Positions 62,810 through 64,000 of a stretch of 64,000 bases of DNA are shown one piece after another. Origin of the DNA: an uncultured Paracoccaceae bacterium (lineage in GTDB: Bacteria; Pseudomonadota; Alphaproteobacteria; Rhodobacterales; Rhodobacteraceae); assembly GCA_947497185.1 (NCBI GenBank), contig CANMFL010000003.1:372001-436000 (forward strand), written 5' to 3'. The translations under genes were made by a program, and so were the position numbers. Position 1 is the stretch's first letter. Every line of letters starts with the position of its first letter. The notes below the pieces were generated by a model that was not told the origin of the DNA, searched no databases, and worked only from the letters and a program-made list of their open reading frames with translations.

Positions 62810-63805
62810 ATGGATGTGTTCGGCGGGATCAAAAAGAACAACTTTGTCGTGGTTGGGCGCGTGGGCTTGGACTTGTTTCCAACTGAAGTCGGCATCGGGA
62901 TCGAAGAGGCCACTGCGTTTACCAAAGACATGGGCGGATCATCGGCGAATATCGCAGCCGGCATCGTGAAACTGGGCGGTCAGGCTGCGTTGGTCACGTC
63001 TGTATCGGATGACGCGGTTGGCCGGACCTGCCGGACAATGTTGCGCGACACATACGGCGTTGATGATACCTATGTGACGACGGTGGGCGGCGAGGCACGC
63101 AATTCGCTGGCCTTGTACGAATCGCGCATCAAGGGACACCAATCGGTGATCTATCGGAACGGCGCTGCCGACTTTGAAATGACCGATGCGGACGTGCAAG
63201 CGGTTGATTACAAACGCTTTGGCGCGTTGGTCACGGCAGGGACAGTATTTGCGGCAGAACCATCACGCACGGCTGCATTCAAAGCGTTCGAATTGGCGCA
63301 CGAGGCCGGTTTGCCGATTATTTTCGACGTCGATTACCGGCCTTACAGCTGGCCTAGCCCGCAAGTCGCGGCGGATGTTCTCTCGCGTGCAGGCGCTATG
63401 TCAGATGTGATCATCGGCAACGACGAAGAGTTCGGCTTCATGGCGGGCGGGATTGAAAAGGGTCTTGATAAGGCCCGCGAACTGGCCGCCTCAACCGCCA
63501 CAATCGTGGTCTACAAAATGGGCGAACATGGCGCTGTCACGATCACCAAAGACGGCGAATTGCGCACTGGCATCTACAACGTCACGGCGCTGAAACCGAC
63601 TGGGGCTGGTGACAGTTTCATGGCGGGCATGCTGTCATCCATCGCTGATGGCTACGATTTAGAAGACGCCGTTTTGCGCGGCTCTGCCTGTGCGGCCATC
63701 GTTGTCGGCAAACCAGGCTGTGCGCCCGCGATGCCCTACCCTGCTGAATTAACAGAATTTTTGAATACACATCCGGGGCCTTCATCCCCGAAAAGCGAAG
63801 GATAA
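62810..63805 (+). CDS. iolC: 5-dehydro-2-deoxygluconokinase
   Basis: A 331-residue PfkB-family sugar kinase. GGSSANIAAGIVKLGG is the first signature and TGAGDSFMAGM the second, with the catalytic Asp in GAGD. In inositol clusters this kinase phosphorylates 2-deoxy-5-keto-gluconate. It starts 1 base after the iolD stop, with AAAGG near the end of iolD as a ribosome site, and is followed by iolB. Confidence 0.93.
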   Translation: MDVFGGIKKNNFVVVGRVGLDLFPTEVGIGIEEATAFTKDMGGSSANIAAGIVKLGGQAALVTSVSDDAVGRTCRTMLRDTYGVDDTYVTTVGGEARNSLALYESRIKGHQSVIYRNGAADFEMTDADVQAVDYKRFGALVTAGTVFAAEPSRTAAFKAFELAHEAGLPIIFDVDYRPYSWPSPQVAADVLSRAGAMSDVIIGNDEEFGFMAGGIEKGLDKARELAASTATIVVYKMGEHGAVTITKDGELRTGIYNVTALKPTGAGDSFMAGMLSSIADGYDLEDAVLRGSACAAIVVGKPGCAPAMPYPAELTEFLNTHPGPSSPKSEG

Positions 63806-63808
63806 CCC

Positions 63809-64000
63809 ATGCATATTGCCCCGTTTGACAACCAGAACAAACCTATCGTCGACATCGACGATGCGACAGTGCCGCTGAACTATTTCAACATCGTAAAGTT
63901 GAAAAAAGGACAGGCGTTCGAATACACGGTGCCCGGCTATGAAACTTGCATCGTACCTGCAACGGGGACGATTGACGTTGATGTCGAAGGCTTTAAATGC
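63809..64000 (+). CDS. iolB: 5-deoxy-glucuronate isomerase (3'-truncated)
   Basis: The first 64 codons of a gene cut by the window end. MHIAPFDNQNKPIVDIDDA and GYETCIVPATGTIDVDVEGF are close to the N-terminus of IolB. The ATG follows AAGGAT with good spacing and lies 3 bases after the iolC stop. IolB turns 5-deoxy-glucuronate to 2-deoxy-5-keto-gluconate. The call depends on neighbours as well as the fragment. Confidence 0.8.
   Translation, partial: MHIAPFDNQNKPIVDIDDATVPLNYFNIVKLKKGQAFEYTVPGYETCIVPATGTIDVDVEGFKC

Overview
The window is a gene-dense stretch of an alphaproteobacterial chromosome, most likely from a marine Rhodobacteraceae (Roseobacter group, Octadecabacter/Loktanella/Yoonia-like). 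The evidence is the gene content: malyl-CoA lyase, an aa3-type oxidase subunit IV, an Irr-type operator before a membrane-bound ferritin, a PyrB-linked degenerate dihydroorotase, and roseobacter-style palindromic intergenic repeats. By eye the GC content is in the high fifties. There are no rRNA or tRNA genes, transposases, integrases or CRISPR arrays that I can see, and no gene-free stretch longer than about 300 bases. Both ends cut a gene (a sulfurtransferase on the left, iolB on the right). Family names were assigned by recognising motifs and overall sequence; no database was searched.

Layout. 1-7.5 kb: sulfurtransferase, aminotransferase, mcl1, accA and an M50 protease, then a minus-strand ftsE-ftsX-plsC-PPOX cluster. 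7.7-19.2 kb: a zinc-ribbon membrane protein, a large TIGR02302 protein, lysA, an inserted sulfotransferase, a small lipoprotein with argH, a TlpA thioredoxin, an orphan tail-anchored protein, YqgE, a DsbD-like protein, moaB and a uracil-DNA glycosylase. 19.3-23.2 kb: a tightly overlapping operon of pyrB, two unknown membrane proteins, a catalytically degenerate dihydroorotase and plsY. 23.2-36.8 kb: gshA, rsmE/ubiA, an OmpA-family protein with a coiled-coil partner, a Sua5-type enzyme, an acyl-CoA dehydrogenase, an MBL hydrolase, the 44-residue oxidase subunit IV and azlCD. 36.9-41.5 kb: a molybdenum cofactor operon (fdhD, mobA, mobB, an unknown gene, moeA, a GNAT). 41.5-51.9 kb: Irr-box/mbfA, glutathione-dependent formaldehyde dehydrogenase, three overlapping I78-type inhibitor lipoproteins, a possible structured RNA, DUF2794, NlpC/P60 plus leucyl aminopeptidase, carbonic anhydrase, asd, and an MFS transporter with an Asp/Glu racemase.

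52.1-64 kb is an inositol utilisation region. A TIM-barrel isomerase, a three-part sugar ABC importer, a small membrane protein and a LacI-type regulator lie on the plus strand; two Gfo/Idh/MocA dehydrogenases flank an iolE-like gene on the minus strand; iolD-iolC-iolB run divergently. Two perfect palindromes built on the same 14-base core, one before the isomerase gene and one between iolG and iolD, are good candidates for the operators of the local LacI protein. Together the genes import inositol, oxidise it to the inosose, dehydrate it, open the ring (IolD), isomerise (IolB) and phosphorylate (IolC).

The points most worth a second look are the three overlapping I78 lipoproteins, the hairpin-rich region with a closing helix before the DUF2794 gene, the 29-base inverted-copy repeat and the double-palindrome repeats, the uncharacterised gene inside the molybdenum cofactor operon, and the two unknown membrane genes inside the pyrimidine operon. 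I did not find a clear multi-gene system that is plainly new.
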